A DNA stretch of 35,811 nt. Origin: Nitriliruptorales bacterium (GTDB taxonomy: Bacteria > Actinomycetota > Nitriliruptoria > Nitriliruptorales > Nitriliruptoraceae). The position numbers and the translations under genes are program-made. The notes under the pieces were generated by a model. It did no database searches. It was not told where the DNA came from and saw only the letters and a list, made by a program, of their open reading frames with translations. Positions 35,796 through 35,811 of this stretch are shown here, piece by piece. The DNA is taken from NCBI GenBank assembly GCA_024637135.1, contig JAGXFT010000150.1:1-35811 (forward strand), written 5' to 3'. Each line of letters starts with the position of its first letter. Position 1 is the stretch's first letter.

Positions 35796-35811
35796 AACAG
35801 CAGGAGTGGAC

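Noticed and set aside
1-35811. Prophage, transposon, toxin-antitoxin or defence island
   Set aside because: No integrase, transposase, capsid, restriction, Cas or small toxin-like genes recognised; gene content is housekeeping-like throughout.
1-35811. tRNA/rRNA genes
   Set aside because: I saw no tRNA- or rRNA-like segments by eye in the intergenic gaps; a covariance search would be needed to be certain.

Overview
This 35.8 kb, very GC-rich window looks like an ordinary housekeeping region of a free-living high-GC bacterium, probably a deep-branching Actinomycetota (inferred from composition and gene content only). About 30 genes can be supported: two SLC13/TrkA-C permeases flanking a PPK2 polyphosphate kinase, two peroxiredoxins, RmuC, an alpha/beta hydrolase, GlpD, SURF1, FdhD, a TlpA-like redoxin lipoprotein with a CcdA-like partner, a hemolysin-III/TrhA membrane protein, a DUF3105-like lipoprotein, an NAD-dependent epimerase, an aldo/keto reductase, an ABC-F ATPase, a DMT/EamA transporter, an N-acetylmuramoyl-L-alanine amidase, a stand-alone 5'-3' exonuclease, RidA, an AlkA-like glycosylase, a DacB/PBP4-like D-Ala-D-Ala carboxypeptidase, two primary-type sigma-70 factors flanking a CPA2 antiporter with a USP-like tail, a VOC protein, a PgpH-like 7TM-HD protein and pantothenate kinase. 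I see no phage, transposase, CRISPR, tRNA or rRNA genes, and no obvious defence island. The most interesting items are small or non-coding. (1) A family of intergenic hairpins has a constant mirror-symmetric core (GAGCGCAGCGAG) but different, self-complementary flanking arms: four copies in a 68-bp tandem duplication at 30134-30267 and a fifth at 17316-17336. (2) A G5x4 G-quadruplex candidate overlaps a competing hairpin downstream of rmuC. (3) Two unrelated 14-bp-period tandem repeats flank rmuC. (4) Arm-arm'-arm palindrome triplets precede the redoxin gene and a sigma gene. (5) The 5'-3' exonuclease ends in a beta-clamp-like QPALF motif. I do not see strong evidence of a completely new multi-gene system. 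Most very long ORFs in the supplied track are GC-driven shadow ORFs.
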